Of a stretch of 64,000 nucleotides of DNA, positions 40,785-50,221 are shown in pieces. The stretch's first letter is position 1. Each line of letters opens with the position of its first letter. The notes under the pieces were generated by a model. It did not search any database. It worked only from the letters and a program-made list of their open reading frames with translations, and was not told the DNA's origin. The stretch is taken from positions 434,001 through 498,000 of the forward strand of contig JACKKX010000001.1 in the NCBI GenBank assembly GCA_024236215.1, written 5' to 3'. The DNA is from Novosphingobium sp. (lineage in GTDB: Bacteria > Pseudomonadota > Alphaproteobacteria > Sphingomonadales > Sphingomonadaceae). The position numbers were made by a program, and so were the translations under genes.

Positions 40785-42206
40785 ATGACCACCACCTCCG
40801 CCACCAGCACGATCGTTTCGGCCCTGGGCGGGGGCAGCGGGATCGACATGGCCGCGCTGGCCACCAGCCTGGCCGAAGCGCAGTTCGCCGCCCGGATCGA
40901 TCGCAACAGCGCCCGCGCCGACACGGTCGAACGGCAGATTTCGGCATCATCGACGCTCAAGAGCCAGATCCAGACCCTCGCCGCCTCGGTTGGCGACCGG
41001 GTGCGCACCGGCGACATCTCCAGCCAGCCCGCGATTGCCAACGGCGCCGTTGCGGCGGTCAGCCGCGGGGTGGCGAGCGGCAGCGGCAACTACACGCTTG
41101 AGGTTACCGCGCTGGCCGGCGCGCAGACCCTGACCAGCCCGGCCTATGCCGCAGGGTCCGCACCCGTCGGATCGGGCAGCCTGACCCTGCGTTTCGGAAC
41201 AATCACGGGCAGCAGCTTTACCGAGGACAGCGGCCATGCCCCCACCACGGTGACCATCGCCAGCGGCGCCACGCTGGCCGATGTCGCCGCCGCGATCAAC
41301 GCCGCCAATGCCGGGGTTTCGGCCTATGTCGCAAGCGGCGCCGATGGCGCGCATCTGATGCTCAAGGGCGCCGAGGGCGCGGCCAATGCCTTCGTGCTCG
41401 AAGCCAGCGAGACCGTGGGCGAGGAAGGCCTGGCCGCGCTCGCCTGGAACCCGGCGGGCGATCCCGCGCGGCGTCTGGCGAATGCCGGCGATGCCGCGTT
41501 CAAGTTCGACGGGCTGGCGATGACCAGCGCCTCCAACACCATCGCCGAGATCGTGCCCGGGCTGAACCTCAAGCTGACCGGCACCAATCCGGGTTCGCCG
41601 ACGCGGATCAGCTTTTCCGATCCCGGCGCGGCGGCCACCGCCTTCATGCAGGATCTGACCTCCGCGCTCAACGAACTCGCCGCCGAACTTGGCCGCGATG
41701 CCGACCCGCAAGGCGGAGACCTGGCCCGCGACAGCGGCGCGCGGGCGATGCGCCGTGCGCTGGCGGCGCTGGCGGGAACGCTGGTCATGCCCGGAGCCGC
41801 TGCGGGCCAGCCGGCAACGCTGGCGGATCTTGGCCTTTCCACCGAACGCGACGGAACCTTCCGGCTCGATACCACCCGGCTCGCCGCCACGCTCAAATCG
41901 TCTCCTGCGGGCGTGGCGGCGATGTTCACCACCGGGCTGTTCGGGGTTTACGGCACGCTCGACAAGCTGGCCCGCACCCTGACAGCGGCCAGCGATCCGG
42001 GTTCGCTCGGCGGATCGGTAAGCCGCTACACCGCGCTCAAGACCAGACTTGCCGAGGAAAAGGCCGACCTTGCCGATGCGCAGGAAAAGCTGCGCGCGCA
42101 GCTGGTCACGCGCTTTGCCGGGGTCGATCGGCGGGTCAGCGCCTCGCAATCGACGCTCTCGTTCCTCAAGGCGCAGATCGACGCCTGGAATGCGTCGAAG
42201 AACTGA
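40785..42206 (+). CDS. fliD: flagellar filament cap protein FliD (HAP2)
   Basis: A 473-residue cap protein that guides flagellin polymerisation. The N-terminal GGGSGIDMAALATSLAEAQF and the section YTLEVTALAGAQTLTSPAYA with TVTIASGATLADVAAAINAA NAGVSAYVASGADGAHLMLK are typical FliD_N features. The C-terminal half ends with a long helix (KTRLAEEKADLADAQEKLRA, RVSASQSTLSFLKAQIDAWN). Length matches. fliS begins 7 bases after it. Confidence 0.94.
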   Translation: MTTTSATSTIVSALGGGSGIDMAALATSLAEAQFAARIDRNSARADTVERQISASSTLKSQIQTLAASVGDRVRTGDISSQPAIANGAVAAVSRGVASGSGNYTLEVTALAGAQTLTSPAYAAGSAPVGSGSLTLRFGTITGSSFTEDSGHAPTTVTIASGATLADVAAAINAANAGVSAYVASGADGAHLMLKGAEGAANAFVLEASETVGEEGLAALAWNPAGDPARRLANAGDAAFKFDGLAMTSASNTIAEIVPGLNLKLTGTNPGSPTRISFSDPGAAATAFMQDLTSALNELAAELGRDADPQGGDLARDSGARAMRRALAALAGTLVMPGAAAGQPATLADLGLSTERDGTFRLDTTRLAATLKSSPAGVAAMFTTGLFGVYGTLDKLARTLTAASDPGSLGGSVSRYTALKTRLAEEKADLADAQEKLRAQLVTRFAGVDRRVSASQSTLSFLKAQIDAWNASKN

Positions 42207-42213
42207 ACCGCCC

Positions 42214-42594
42214 ATGCACCCCAGGCACTCTCCCCAGGAAACCTACCGCCGGGTCGATTTCGACGCGCGGGTTGCCGGAGCCGATCCGCGCCAGCTGGTG
42301 GCGCTGTGCTACGAACAGCTGATCGCAGCGCTGGGCAGCGCGATCTATGCCGCCACAAGCGGAGACAATGCCCTCAAGAGCGCCTCGCTGACCCGCGCGC
42401 TGGCCGCGCTGACCGCGTTGCAGCTGGGCATCAGCCCGGATCAGGCGCTGGCCCCGCCACTGACCCGGCTCTACACCGCCGCGCGGCGCGAACTGCTCGA
42501 CAGCGCGGTGACCTTTGATGCGGTGCGGATCGGCAAGGTGCGCGACGATTTTCGCGACATTTCCGCCGCTCTGATCGCGGGTCAGGACCGGTGA
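42214..42594 (+). CDS. fliS: flagellin export chaperone FliS
   Basis: A 126-residue helical protein with the FliS pattern: ETYRRVDFDARVAGADPRQL VALCYEQLIAALGSAIYAA followed by SASLTRALAALTALQLGI. FliS binds the flagellin C-terminus before export. The start is the ATG 7 bases after the fliD stop. It is the last recognisable flagellar structural gene in the window. Confidence 0.88.
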   Translation: MHPRHSPQETYRRVDFDARVAGADPRQLVALCYEQLIAALGSAIYAATSGDNALKSASLTRALAALTALQLGISPDQALAPPLTRLYTAARRELLDSAVTFDAVRIGKVRDDFRDISAALIAGQDR

Positions 42595-42714
42595 TTTCAT
42601 CGGAAATGGAGCGATTCCAGCGCGCTGCCGGACGGGCGATTGACGTCATGGCGCCAGCAAATCGTTCCGGATCGGCGCCAACCCGCCGCGCAGGCCGCGT
42701 GCCGCGCGGCATAA

Positions 42715-42738
42715 CCCCTAGGCGTTAGCAACTAGGGG
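42715..42738. promoter_or_regulatory. CCCCTAG inverted repeat upstream of the LuxR-type regulator
   Basis: CCCCTAG-N10-CTAGGGG is a perfect 7-bp inverted repeat ending 8 bases before the ATG of the regulator gene, so anything bound there would block translation initiation or transcription. CTAG is a rare tetramer in this GC-rich DNA. One arm with its flank, CCCCTAGGCGTT, recurs with one mismatch upstream of fliC (27612-27623, minus strand). Autoregulation by the gene's own product is a guess. Confidence 0.5.
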
Positions 42739-42746
42739 GCAAACCT

Positions 42747-43349
42747 ATGGAACGACACCAACCCATCGCCCTGATCGACAGCGATTTCCGCCGCCGCGCG
42801 GCGATCTCGCACTGTCTGGCAGGGACCGGAATCCACATCGAACCCTTCGAGGACCTGGGCGAGCTGGTGCGGCGCTGGCCGCAGCACGGCATGATCCTGG
42901 TCCATGACGAAGGCGGCACGGTGCTGCGGCTGGTCGAGCTGATGAGCGAGGCGGGCAACTGGCTGCCGGTGGTGGCCTATGGCGAACAGCCCTGCACCAA
43001 TCGGGTGGTTCAGGCTGTTCTGGGCGGCGCGGTCGACTATCTCGAATGGCCCTTTGGCGAGGGCGAGGTACGCCAGGCGCTGGCCGTGGCCGAGGAAAGC
43101 CGCGACACGCTGGGCAATCTGCGCCTGCGTGAAGCGATGGCGCGCAGCCGGATCCGCAAGCTGACAGCGCGTGAGCGCGAAGTGCTGGCCGGCGTGGCCG
43201 ACGGGCTTTCCAATCGGCTGATCGGCGAGCGGCTGGCGATCAGCCCGCGCACGGTGGAAATCCACCGCGCCAACATGCTCAACAAGATGGGCGCCAACCA
43301 CACATCCGAGGCGATCCGCATCGCGATCGAGGCGGCGCTGGTCAACTGA
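42747..43349 (+). CDS. LuxR/FixJ-type response regulator with degenerate receiver
   Basis: A 200-residue protein with an N-terminal receiver-like domain (about 5-118) and a C-terminal LuxR helix-turn-helix (about 138-195: LTAREREVLAGVADGLSNRL IGERLAISPRTVEIHRANML NKMGANHTSEAIRIA). In the receiver an acidic pair (IDSDF) and Asp54 (ILVHDEGG) remain, but the invariant Lys near strand 5 is replaced by Trp101 (DYLEWPFGEGEV). Position after fliS and the shared CCCCTAGGC motif upstream of fliC suggest a flagellar or motility role. No histidine kinase is nearby. Confidence 0.82.
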   Translation: MERHQPIALIDSDFRRRAAISHCLAGTGIHIEPFEDLGELVRRWPQHGMILVHDEGGTVLRLVELMSEAGNWLPVVAYGEQPCTNRVVQAVLGGAVDYLEWPFGEGEVRQALAVAEESRDTLGNLRLREAMARSRIRKLTAREREVLAGVADGLSNRLIGERLAISPRTVEIHRANMLNKMGANHTSEAIRIAIEAALVN

Positions 43350-43481
43350 TCGGTAGAATTACCTGGGCGCGGTGCAGCGCCATGCTAACCAGGCTGGATT
43401 ACCAACGGCGCTGCGCGGCGATCCCGCGTCAACCAACCTGGAAGGAAACCAACCACCAATTCCCCGTTCCCGATCCCCTCG

Positions 43482-43518
43482 CCCCGGCCAGTTCCCGTTC
43501 TGGCCGGGGTTTTCTTTG
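43482..43518 (+). terminator. Rho-independent terminator after the LuxR-type regulator
   Basis: CCCCGGCCAG and CTGGCCGGGG form a perfect 10-bp stem with an 8-base loop, followed by TTTTCTTTG on the plus strand. It terminates the plus-strand transcript about 135 bases after the regulator stop. The intervening 43350-43481 holds no gene that could be supported. Confidence 0.88.
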
Positions 43519-43536
43519 CCTTGCCAAAACGATCGA

Positions 43537-45276
43537 TCAGGCCGGAGTAAAGGCACCCTCGAATAGCACCCCTTCGATCCGTGCTTCGCGCAATCGTGCC
43601 GCGCCGAGGCGATAGGGATCCTGGTCCAGCACGGTGAAATCGGCGCGCTTGCCGGGCGCGATTGATCCGACCATGGCATCCATGCCGATCACCTGCGCCG
43701 CTTCGATCGTCACCGCGCGCAGGGCCTTGTCGAGCGAGAGCCGTTCTTCTGGCGCCTTGACCGCGCCTTCGATGGTGACCCGGTTTGCCGCAACCCAGGC
43801 AAGGTAAAGCGGATCGATCGGGGCCATGTTGAAATCGGAATGGAGCCCCAGCGGCACGCCCTTGCGTTCGAGCGAGCCGAGCCGGTCGATCATCGCCGAG
43901 CGCCCCGGCCCCAGTCCTTCGCGTTCATAGGCATCGCCCAGTACGCGGATGTAGTTGGGCTGGGCCGAAACCATCAGCCCCATCCGCGCAATCCGCCGGT
44001 TCTGTGCCTCGGTCGAATAACCCAGATGTTCGAGCGTGATCGTCTGGCCGCGCGCGGCGGGAGGCAATTCGGCGAGGTCACCAAGCACCACATCGAGCCC
44101 TTCGTCGCCATTGACGTGGATGTGGAGCGAAAATCCCGCGCGCCAGAACCGGTCGAGCTGGCGCCGCAGCAAATCGGGTTCGGTGATCCATTTGCCCTGA
44201 TGCCCGTCGGTATAACCAGGCGGGTTCATCCGCATGTTGAGCGCGAAGAAGGCTCCGTCGGCAAGCATCTTGACCCTTCGATCAAGGCGCACACGCGGAC
44301 TGGACCATTGCCCCTGCATGCGGGCGAACCAGGCATCAAGATCGCCCTCGCCCATGAATTCGCCGGCCAGCGGCATCAGCATCACGCGCGCCGCGCTGCC
44401 CTCACTCTCAAAGGCGGCGCGGATCAGCGCGGCTTCTGTATCGAAACGGGCGAAAATCCCGGTTCCCATGTCGGAAACAGTGGTCACACCGCTGCGAAGC
44501 ATCATCGCCTGAAGCTTGGCCATCCCCTGCTGGACCTTGCCCGGACCGAGGATCACCGGCCGGAGTTTGCCCAATGCGGCGAGCAGTGCGGTTTCGCTGA
44601 AGTGACCGCGCGCGAAATCGCCGTGGGCCGGATCGGCTTTGACTGAGCCCAACAGTGCATCCCATTCGCCCTGACTGGTCACGCCCCAACGCTGAAGCAT
44701 CGTGCTTGACGCGATAATCTCGTGAAAGCTGCGTTGCCACACCACCACCGCGCGGCCTGGCGCCAAGGCGTCGAGATCGGAGCGGCCGATCGGGCCGTGG
44801 AACAGCTCGTGATAGCCCCACGTGATGAATGGATCCGCCTGCGACGAACCCAGCGCTGCGGCCAGCCGCGCACGGTAAGCCGCCGGGCTGCGCACGCCCA
44901 GCGATGGCCCATCCGGCAGGGTCCAGTCATCGGGGGCGATGAACGGGATGTTGAGCATCACCGCACCCTGCATCGGATGGATATGGGGGTCGATCAGTCC
45001 CGGGAGCAGCACCTTGCCCGCGAAGCGGCGATCGAGCGAAACCTCGCGGCCCCGGGTCCAGGGTTCGAGCTCTGCGAGGCTCTGCCCCGTACCAAGGATC
45101 AACCCATCGGCCACCGCCACGAAGCGGCAGGCTGGCTGAGCCGGTTCCATGGTCACGAAGCGAGCCGCCTCGAACACGGTGACGCGGGGATAGGCGGCCG
45201 CGAACGCCCGGTTCGACAGCAAAGGCAGGGCCGCACAAAGCCCCAGAGCGCGGCGGCGGGTCAGGTTGGCGAACAT
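43537..45276 (-). CDS. exported amidohydrolase, YtcJ-like
   Basis: A 579-residue metal-dependent hydrolase of the amidohydrolase-3 (YtcJ) group. A twin-arginine type leader (TRRRALGLCAALPLLSNRAF AAA) suggests a periplasmic location. Metal-site motifs include GLIDPHIHPMQGAV (first His pair), the HIHVNGDEGLDVVL and TLEHLGYS histidines, and PLGLHSDFNMAP with the final Asp; PGKRADFTVLDQDPY is the usual C-terminal closing strand. The substrate is unknown. It is downstream of a TonB-dependent receptor on the same strand, separated by that gene's terminator, so uptake and hydrolysis of the same compound is possible. Confidence 0.85.
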   Translation of the reverse strand: MFANLTRRRALGLCAALPLLSNRAFAAAYPRVTVFEAARFVTMEPAQPACRFVAVADGLILGTGQSLAELEPWTRGREVSLDRRFAGKVLLPGLIDPHIHPMQGAVMLNIPFIAPDDWTLPDGPSLGVRSPAAYRARLAAALGSSQADPFITWGYHELFHGPIGRSDLDALAPGRAVVVWQRSFHEIIASSTMLQRWGVTSQGEWDALLGSVKADPAHGDFARGHFSETALLAALGKLRPVILGPGKVQQGMAKLQAMMLRSGVTTVSDMGTGIFARFDTEAALIRAAFESEGSAARVMLMPLAGEFMGEGDLDAWFARMQGQWSSPRVRLDRRVKMLADGAFFALNMRMNPPGYTDGHQGKWITEPDLLRRQLDRFWRAGFSLHIHVNGDEGLDVVLGDLAELPPAARGQTITLEHLGYSTEAQNRRIARMGLMVSAQPNYIRVLGDAYEREGLGPGRSAMIDRLGSLERKGVPLGLHSDFNMAPIDPLYLAWVAANRVTIEGAVKAPEERLSLDKALRAVTIEAAQVIGMDAMVGSIAPGKRADFTVLDQDPYRLGAARLREARIEGVLFEGAFTPA

Positions 45277-45302
45277 TGTTGGCTCCGGATTGTCATGGTC
45301 TG

Positions 45303-45338
45303 AAACGAAAGGGACCCCGGGCTCGCGCCCGGGGTCCC
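45303..45338 (-). terminator. terminator of the TonB-dependent receptor gene
   Basis: Read on the minus strand, GGGACCCCGGGC and GCCCGGGGTCCC form a perfect 12-bp stem with a 4-base loop, followed by TTTCGTTT. It begins 26 bases after the receptor stop. The amidohydrolase start lies only about 27 bases beyond it, so that gene depends either on read-through or on a promoter within or near the hairpin. Confidence 0.85.
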
Positions 45339-45364
45339 CCGCAAAGCATCCCTCCCAGGAGTGC

Positions 45365-48300
45365 TTAGAACTTGATCCCGGCGGTCAAACCGTAACGGCG
45401 CGGTTCGAGCGTGAAGATGTTGGTGTAGTTGCCCGAGGACTGGTCGGTCACATAGAGACCGGTGATCGAGTCCTTGTCGAACAGGTTCTGCACCCACACG
45501 CGGGCAAACCACTTCTTGTCGGCGCCATCGACCTGGAGCTGGGCGTTCACCTGGGTGAAGCTCGGCACCTCGTTGGCAACGCCGTTGAAGATGTTGCCGG
45601 TCGACTTGCCGGTGTAGATGAAGTCCAGACGCGGGGTCACGGTCAGATCGCCCACCGGCGCGGCATACTGGATGCCGGCCGAGAACTTGTAATCCGGCGC
45701 ACCGGGCAGCTTGTTGCCCTTGATGTTCACCGGAATACCCGCCGAATAGACGGTCACCCCACCCAGCGCCGCCGGATCGATCGCGAGAGCGCCGAACACC
45801 GACGAGTTGCTGAACGAGCCAGCCGCCGCCGCAGTGAGCACGTCGCAGACGCTGAACGCACCGGTCGAGGCGATCCCGCTGTTCGCACCGAACGACGAGG
45901 TCGTGGTCTGCAGTCCGATACCCGGGTTGAGCAGCAGCGGGCTGAGGTGGCCGGCAACCGGAGTGGTCGCGCTGTACTGCGGATCGGGCAGGCCGATGGT
46001 GTTGAGCAGGGCGTTGGTCTTGCCAACGAAGCTGTTAACACCCGCGACGTTGCCCGAATTCGAAGCCACGGCGCAGTTCGATGCGTTGGTGATATCCTTG
46101 ATGATCACCGCATCGGCCCGACCGCCGCCGAAATCGCGCGGATTGGCGAGCATCTTGTCTTCCGATACCTCGGTATGGAGGTAGCTGGCGTTGACGTTCA
46201 GCGTCAGCTCACGGGTCGGACGGAAGATTGCTTCGGCTTCAAGACCCCAGATCTTGGCGCTGACGTTATCGTTGACCGAGGTACGGGCAACAATGCGCGA
46301 CAGCTGAAGATCCTTGTAGTCAAAATAGAACCCGGTGAGGTTCAGCGTAACATTGCCGAACTGGTTCTTCGAGCCGATTTCGAAGGCATTGACGAATTCG
46401 GGCTTGAAGCTGTCCGGCACCGTAAAGACCGGAGACAGCGGGGGATTGATGCCGCCCGACTTGTAGCCCCGCGAGTAGGAGAAGTAGAGCAGGTTGTCCG
46501 GCGTGATGTTCCAGTCCACCACCGCACGGCCGGTCCACTCGCTGAACTTGACCCCGCGCACCTGCCACAGCTGGTTCCCCGCAGTCCCCGCATCGGCATC
46601 GTAGGCAACGATATAGGGAGACGAGTTGGCATCGGCGATTCCAGTCGGAGCAAGGAAGCTCGCCAGCGTGGTGCGGGCAGCAATGTCCTTCTCGTCGTGG
46701 TTGTAGCGCAGACCCAGGGTCAGCTTCACGGTATCGCTGAACTTCCAGTAGGCTTCACCGAAGATACCGTAGCTGTTGATCTTCAGATCGTCCGAGTTGT
46801 TGCGATAGAACGGCGAAGCCAGGAAATAGGACTGGCCGGCGGTCACCGGGAACGGTGCCGCGACGATTGCGCCGCTGCTGATCGTCTTGTTGCCATAGGC
46901 GGTCATCGCACCGAGAAGGCCAGTGGCATAGTCAAGCCCGAAGGAATTGATGTAATAGCTGTTCTCGGTGAGGTGGAACTTCGAATAGATTCCGCCGAGC
47001 AGGAAGTTGACCGGGCCATCCCAATCCGAGGAAAGGATCGCTTCGGCCGACCAGCTCGATTGATACTGGTCCGAACGGTCGAAATCGAGCGGGGTGTTGG
47101 TACAAATCTTGTGGCCGCCGTAAATGCCGGTCAGCGTCTCCTCGGGCTGCGAGGTGCACAGCGCTCCGCTGGCGCCACTGGGGATAAGCGCTGCCGCGAT
47201 CGGGCCGAGATAGTTCGACAGCCCCGGAGCCACACCGTTGAAGGCCCCTGCCGCAGCCGCCGAGAGGCTGCCCAGACCGGTTGCGAAGCCGCCGCGCTGG
47301 ACGACAAGGCTGTTGTAGTCCTGCTGGCTTTCGAGCTCGACCTTCTGATAGTTGCCGCCAAGCTTGAACTTGAGGCCGCCGCCCAGATCCTGCTCGATCG
47401 AACCCTGGACATTCCATTCCTTGGTGAAATAGGTGGGGGTGAAATCCGAGTGGACCACACGCGGATCGGCAGGGTTGCTTTCACCCACATAATAATCGTT
47501 GCCATAGAGACTGCCAAGACCAAGCGCGCTGCCGATGGTCGCACCAAGCTTGGCGGACAGGAATTCGCGCGAGGTCAGGATCGCGGCCAACGTGGCATTG
47601 CCGTTGGGAACGTCATAGGCGCGCTCGCCGTTGAGGCAGCCCAGAATGCCGGTCGGGTCGCGCTGACACATCAGCTTCTGCGCGCGCATGCGGTTGTCGC
47701 TCTCATGGAAATACTGGACCATGAGGTCGATCGTGGTCGACGAACTCGGCTCGACCCGCAGCGATCCGCGCAGACCGTACATGTCGCGGTTGTCCTGGCG
47801 GGTATTGGTGAAGGTGTTGAGCGTATAGCCGTCGCGGTTGAGGTAATAACCGGCCACGCGGATCGCGGCGATATCGCCCAACGGCACGTTGACCATGCCC
47901 TTGACCTTGACGCTGTCATAATTGCCGTATTCGGCTTCGGCGCTGGCGGCCAGGCCCGAGAAGCTGGGGCGCGCGGTGCGGATATTGACCACGCCCGAGG
48001 TCGCGTTGCGGCCGAACAGGGTGCCCTGCGGCCCGCGCAGCACTTCGATCTGGGCCAGGTCGTAGAATTCGCCTTCGAACAGACGGGTGCCGAACAGCGG
48101 CGCGTCGTTCATGTGAATGGCGGTCGCCTGGTCGCAGGTCTCGCCGACGCACAGGTCGCCGATGCCGCGGATGGTGAAGCTCGACGAGGTGAAGTTGGTC
48201 TTGGTGAAAGTGACGTTGGGCAGAGTCAGCTGAAGGTCAGAGGTATTCTTGATCTGCTGCTTTTCCAGCGCCTCGGCACTGAACGCGGAAACCGCGATCG

Positions 48301-48442
48301 GCACGTCCTGCAGCTTTTCATTGGTACGCTGCGCGGTGACGACGATGGTATCGGTATCATCCTCGGCCGCATCCTGCGCATAGGCAGGAAACGCGATCGC
48401 GCCGGCGCATACGCCAGCAAGCAGGGTCAGCTTAGCCCTCAT
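45365..48442 (-). CDS. TonB-dependent outer membrane receptor
   Basis: A 1025-residue outer membrane receptor. A signal peptide (MRAKLTLLAGVCAGAIAFPA YAQ) is followed by a TonB-box-like DTDTIVVTAQR, a plug domain (about 45-160: VPIAVSAFSAEALEKQQIKN, IEVLRGPQGTLFGRNATSGV VNIRTARPS) and a 22-strand barrel ending GLTAGIKF. The style, large and of the sphingomonad type, suggests uptake of an organic substrate rather than a siderophore, but no ligand can be read. A cysteine pair LCVGETCDQ sits in the plug. The ATG follows GGAGAGAGGG; an in-frame upstream start is less likely. Confidence 0.93.
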   Translation of the reverse strand: MRAKLTLLAGVCAGAIAFPAYAQDAAEDDTDTIVVTAQRTNEKLQDVPIAVSAFSAEALEKQQIKNTSDLQLTLPNVTFTKTNFTSSSFTIRGIGDLCVGETCDQATAIHMNDAPLFGTRLFEGEFYDLAQIEVLRGPQGTLFGRNATSGVVNIRTARPSFSGLAASAEAEYGNYDSVKVKGMVNVPLGDIAAIRVAGYYLNRDGYTLNTFTNTRQDNRDMYGLRGSLRVEPSSSTTIDLMVQYFHESDNRMRAQKLMCQRDPTGILGCLNGERAYDVPNGNATLAAILTSREFLSAKLGATIGSALGLGSLYGNDYYVGESNPADPRVVHSDFTPTYFTKEWNVQGSIEQDLGGGLKFKLGGNYQKVELESQQDYNSLVVQRGGFATGLGSLSAAAAGAFNGVAPGLSNYLGPIAAALIPSGASGALCTSQPEETLTGIYGGHKICTNTPLDFDRSDQYQSSWSAEAILSSDWDGPVNFLLGGIYSKFHLTENSYYINSFGLDYATGLLGAMTAYGNKTISSGAIVAAPFPVTAGQSYFLASPFYRNNSDDLKINSYGIFGEAYWKFSDTVKLTLGLRYNHDEKDIAARTTLASFLAPTGIADANSSPYIVAYDADAGTAGNQLWQVRGVKFSEWTGRAVVDWNITPDNLLYFSYSRGYKSGGINPPLSPVFTVPDSFKPEFVNAFEIGSKNQFGNVTLNLTGFYFDYKDLQLSRIVARTSVNDNVSAKIWGLEAEAIFRPTRELTLNVNASYLHTEVSEDKMLANPRDFGGGRADAVIIKDITNASNCAVASNSGNVAGVNSFVGKTNALLNTIGLPDPQYSATTPVAGHLSPLLLNPGIGLQTTTSSFGANSGIASTGAFSVCDVLTAAAAGSFSNSSVFGALAIDPAALGGVTVYSAGIPVNIKGNKLPGAPDYKFSAGIQYAAPVGDLTVTPRLDFIYTGKSTGNIFNGVANEVPSFTQVNAQLQVDGADKKWFARVWVQNLFDKDSITGLYVTDQSSGNYTNIFTLEPRRYGLTAGIKF

Positions 48443-48658
48443 TAGCCCTCTCTCCTCATTAGGCCCGTCCCTTTTCCGGGCGGTTGCGCATACGTATAGA
48501 ACACCTTGCGAGGCGAATGACAACCGGTTTTAATCGATCCGTTAGAACTAGCCGGAAGCGTAGCCAAACTGCCACACCCACACCGGAATTCCGGCCAGGT
48601 GCGCAATTGCCAAGTGCCTGGGCCTTCGCCAATATGCGCGCGCAGGTGGGGTAGAACA

Positions 48659-50221
48659 ATGAACGTGGTCGCTGCGGCTGCTGAAGAGAACGCGCCCCGC
48701 TATCGCGCATTCATCAGCTATTCCCATACCGACGCCACCTTCGCACACCGCCTTCACCGTCGGCTGGAGGGATTGCGTCTGCCCGCCTCGACCGGCCACC
48801 CGCGCGAGCGTCTGGCGCCGGTGTTCATTGACCGGGCCGAGCTTGCCGCCGGCGCCGATCTCTCCGCTCAGGTGCGTGAGGCGCTTGCGGAATCGTCGGC
48901 CCTGATCGTCGTCGCCAGCCCTGCTGCGAGGACAAGCCGCTGGGTAGCCCGGGAAATCGTGCTTTTTCGGGAGATTCACCCCCACCGTCCGGTACTCGCG
49001 GCACTGGTCGATGGCGAGCCGGGTGAGGCCTTTCCCGACGCGCTGCTGCACGCCGCTGACGGCGCGCTCGAGCCGCTCGCCGCCGATTTCCGCAAGGGCC
49101 GCGATGGCGAGCGGCTGGGCCTGCTCAAGCTCGCCGCCGGGCTGACCGCCCTCCCCCTCGACCGGCTGGTCCAGCGCGACGCCCAGACCCGCCAGCGCCG
49201 CGTGATGGCCGTCACGGCGGCATCGCTGCTGCTCAGTCTAGTGCTTGCGGCCTTGCTGGTTTTTGCCCTGCGCGCCCGCGCCGAGGCCGAACGCCAGCGC
49301 AGCGAGGCGGAGGGACTGGTGGAATTCATGCTGACCGATCTGCGCGACAAGCTGAAGGGCGTGGGCCGGCTCGACGTGATGGACGCGGTCAACGAACGGG
49401 CGATGGCGCATTATGCGGGTCAGCGCGACCTTCCCTCGCTGCCGCCCGAAAGCCTCTATCGCCGCGCGCGGGTGATCGAGGCGATGGGCGAAGACGACGA
49501 GAACAGGGGCAATACCGCCTCGGCCTATGACAAGTATCGCGAGCTGCACAGAACCACCGCTTCGCTGCTGACCCGCGATCCGGACAATCCCGAACGAATC
49601 TTTGCCCATGCCGGCAGCGAGAACCGCCTGGCGCTGATCCAGACCACGCGCGGCAATCTGGAAGAAGCGCGTAGCCGATTTTCCAATGCCGAGGCACTGC
49701 TGGACCGGCTTCCGCCTGAAAAGAACAAGCCCGAATGGGCGGATTTGCGTTCACTGGTGGTCGGCAATCTGTGCGCGATTACGCTCAAGTCCGGCGGCAA
49801 GGCCATAAGCGCGCTCGACCACTGCCGCGAGGCAGTACGGATCGCGTTGGCGCAGGTGGACGGGTCCGACGGCGACAAGGCGCGCTACGCGCTTGCCTTC
49901 CACTACCTGTGGCTGGGCGATGCGGCTGCGGCAGCAGGCGACCCGGTCCTCGCGCGGCAAACGAGGGCCGATGGGCTGGCCATATCGGACCAGTTGATCG
50001 CGCGCGAGCCGGACAACTGGCTGTGGCTCGAGCAGCATGCCGAAATTCTCCTCTATCATGCCCGCCTGTCGCGTCGGCACGGCCAGATCGCCAGCGCCCG
50101 CGCGCTGCTGGCGAGAGCGAACGCCGACGTCGCCCGGCTGGTCCGGCATGACCCAGACAATGGATATTGGGCCGATCTTAGGACCCAGGCAGACCAACTC
50201 GGAAAGGAAATCGCAAGATGA
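48659..50221 (+). CDS. TIR-domain membrane protein with TPR-like C-terminus, putative NADase
   Basis: A 520-residue protein. Residues 14-130 form a TIR_2 domain: YRAFISYSHTDATFAHRLHR, APVFIDRAELAAGADLSAQV REALAESSALIVVASPAA. SRWVAREIVLF places Glu99 exactly where the catalytic glutamate of the SARM1 NADase lies (WVHKEIV). A membrane helix at about 182-205 separates it from a helical, TPR-like region (about 220-520) that may sense or bind partners. The ATG follows AGGTGGGG. The next gene overlaps its stop by 4 bases, and a TPR-SLOG gene follows. NAD cleavage or signal production is inference. Confidence 0.85.
   Translation: MNVVAAAAEENAPRYRAFISYSHTDATFAHRLHRRLEGLRLPASTGHPRERLAPVFIDRAELAAGADLSAQVREALAESSALIVVASPAARTSRWVAREIVLFREIHPHRPVLAALVDGEPGEAFPDALLHAADGALEPLAADFRKGRDGERLGLLKLAAGLTALPLDRLVQRDAQTRQRRVMAVTAASLLLSLVLAALLVFALRARAEAERQRSEAEGLVEFMLTDLRDKLKGVGRLDVMDAVNERAMAHYAGQRDLPSLPPESLYRRARVIEAMGEDDENRGNTASAYDKYRELHRTTASLLTRDPDNPERIFAHAGSENRLALIQTTRGNLEEARSRFSNAEALLDRLPPEKNKPEWADLRSLVVGNLCAITLKSGGKAISALDHCREAVRIALAQVDGSDGDKARYALAFHYLWLGDAAAAAGDPVLARQTRADGLAISDQLIAREPDNWLWLEQHAEILLYHARLSRRHGQIASARALLARANADVARLVRHDPDNGYWADLRTQADQLGKEIAR

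Noticed and set aside
45266-48445. A 1059-codon open frame on the plus strand opposite the TonB-dependent receptor
   Set aside because: Antisense shadow of a gene with clear signal peptide, plug and barrel motifs; the composition is typical of a non-coding GC-rich frame.
48443-48658. Gap between the TonB-dependent receptor and the TIR gene examined for a Fur box or phage attachment site
   Set aside because: No convincing palindrome, Fur-like repeat or tRNA end was seen.
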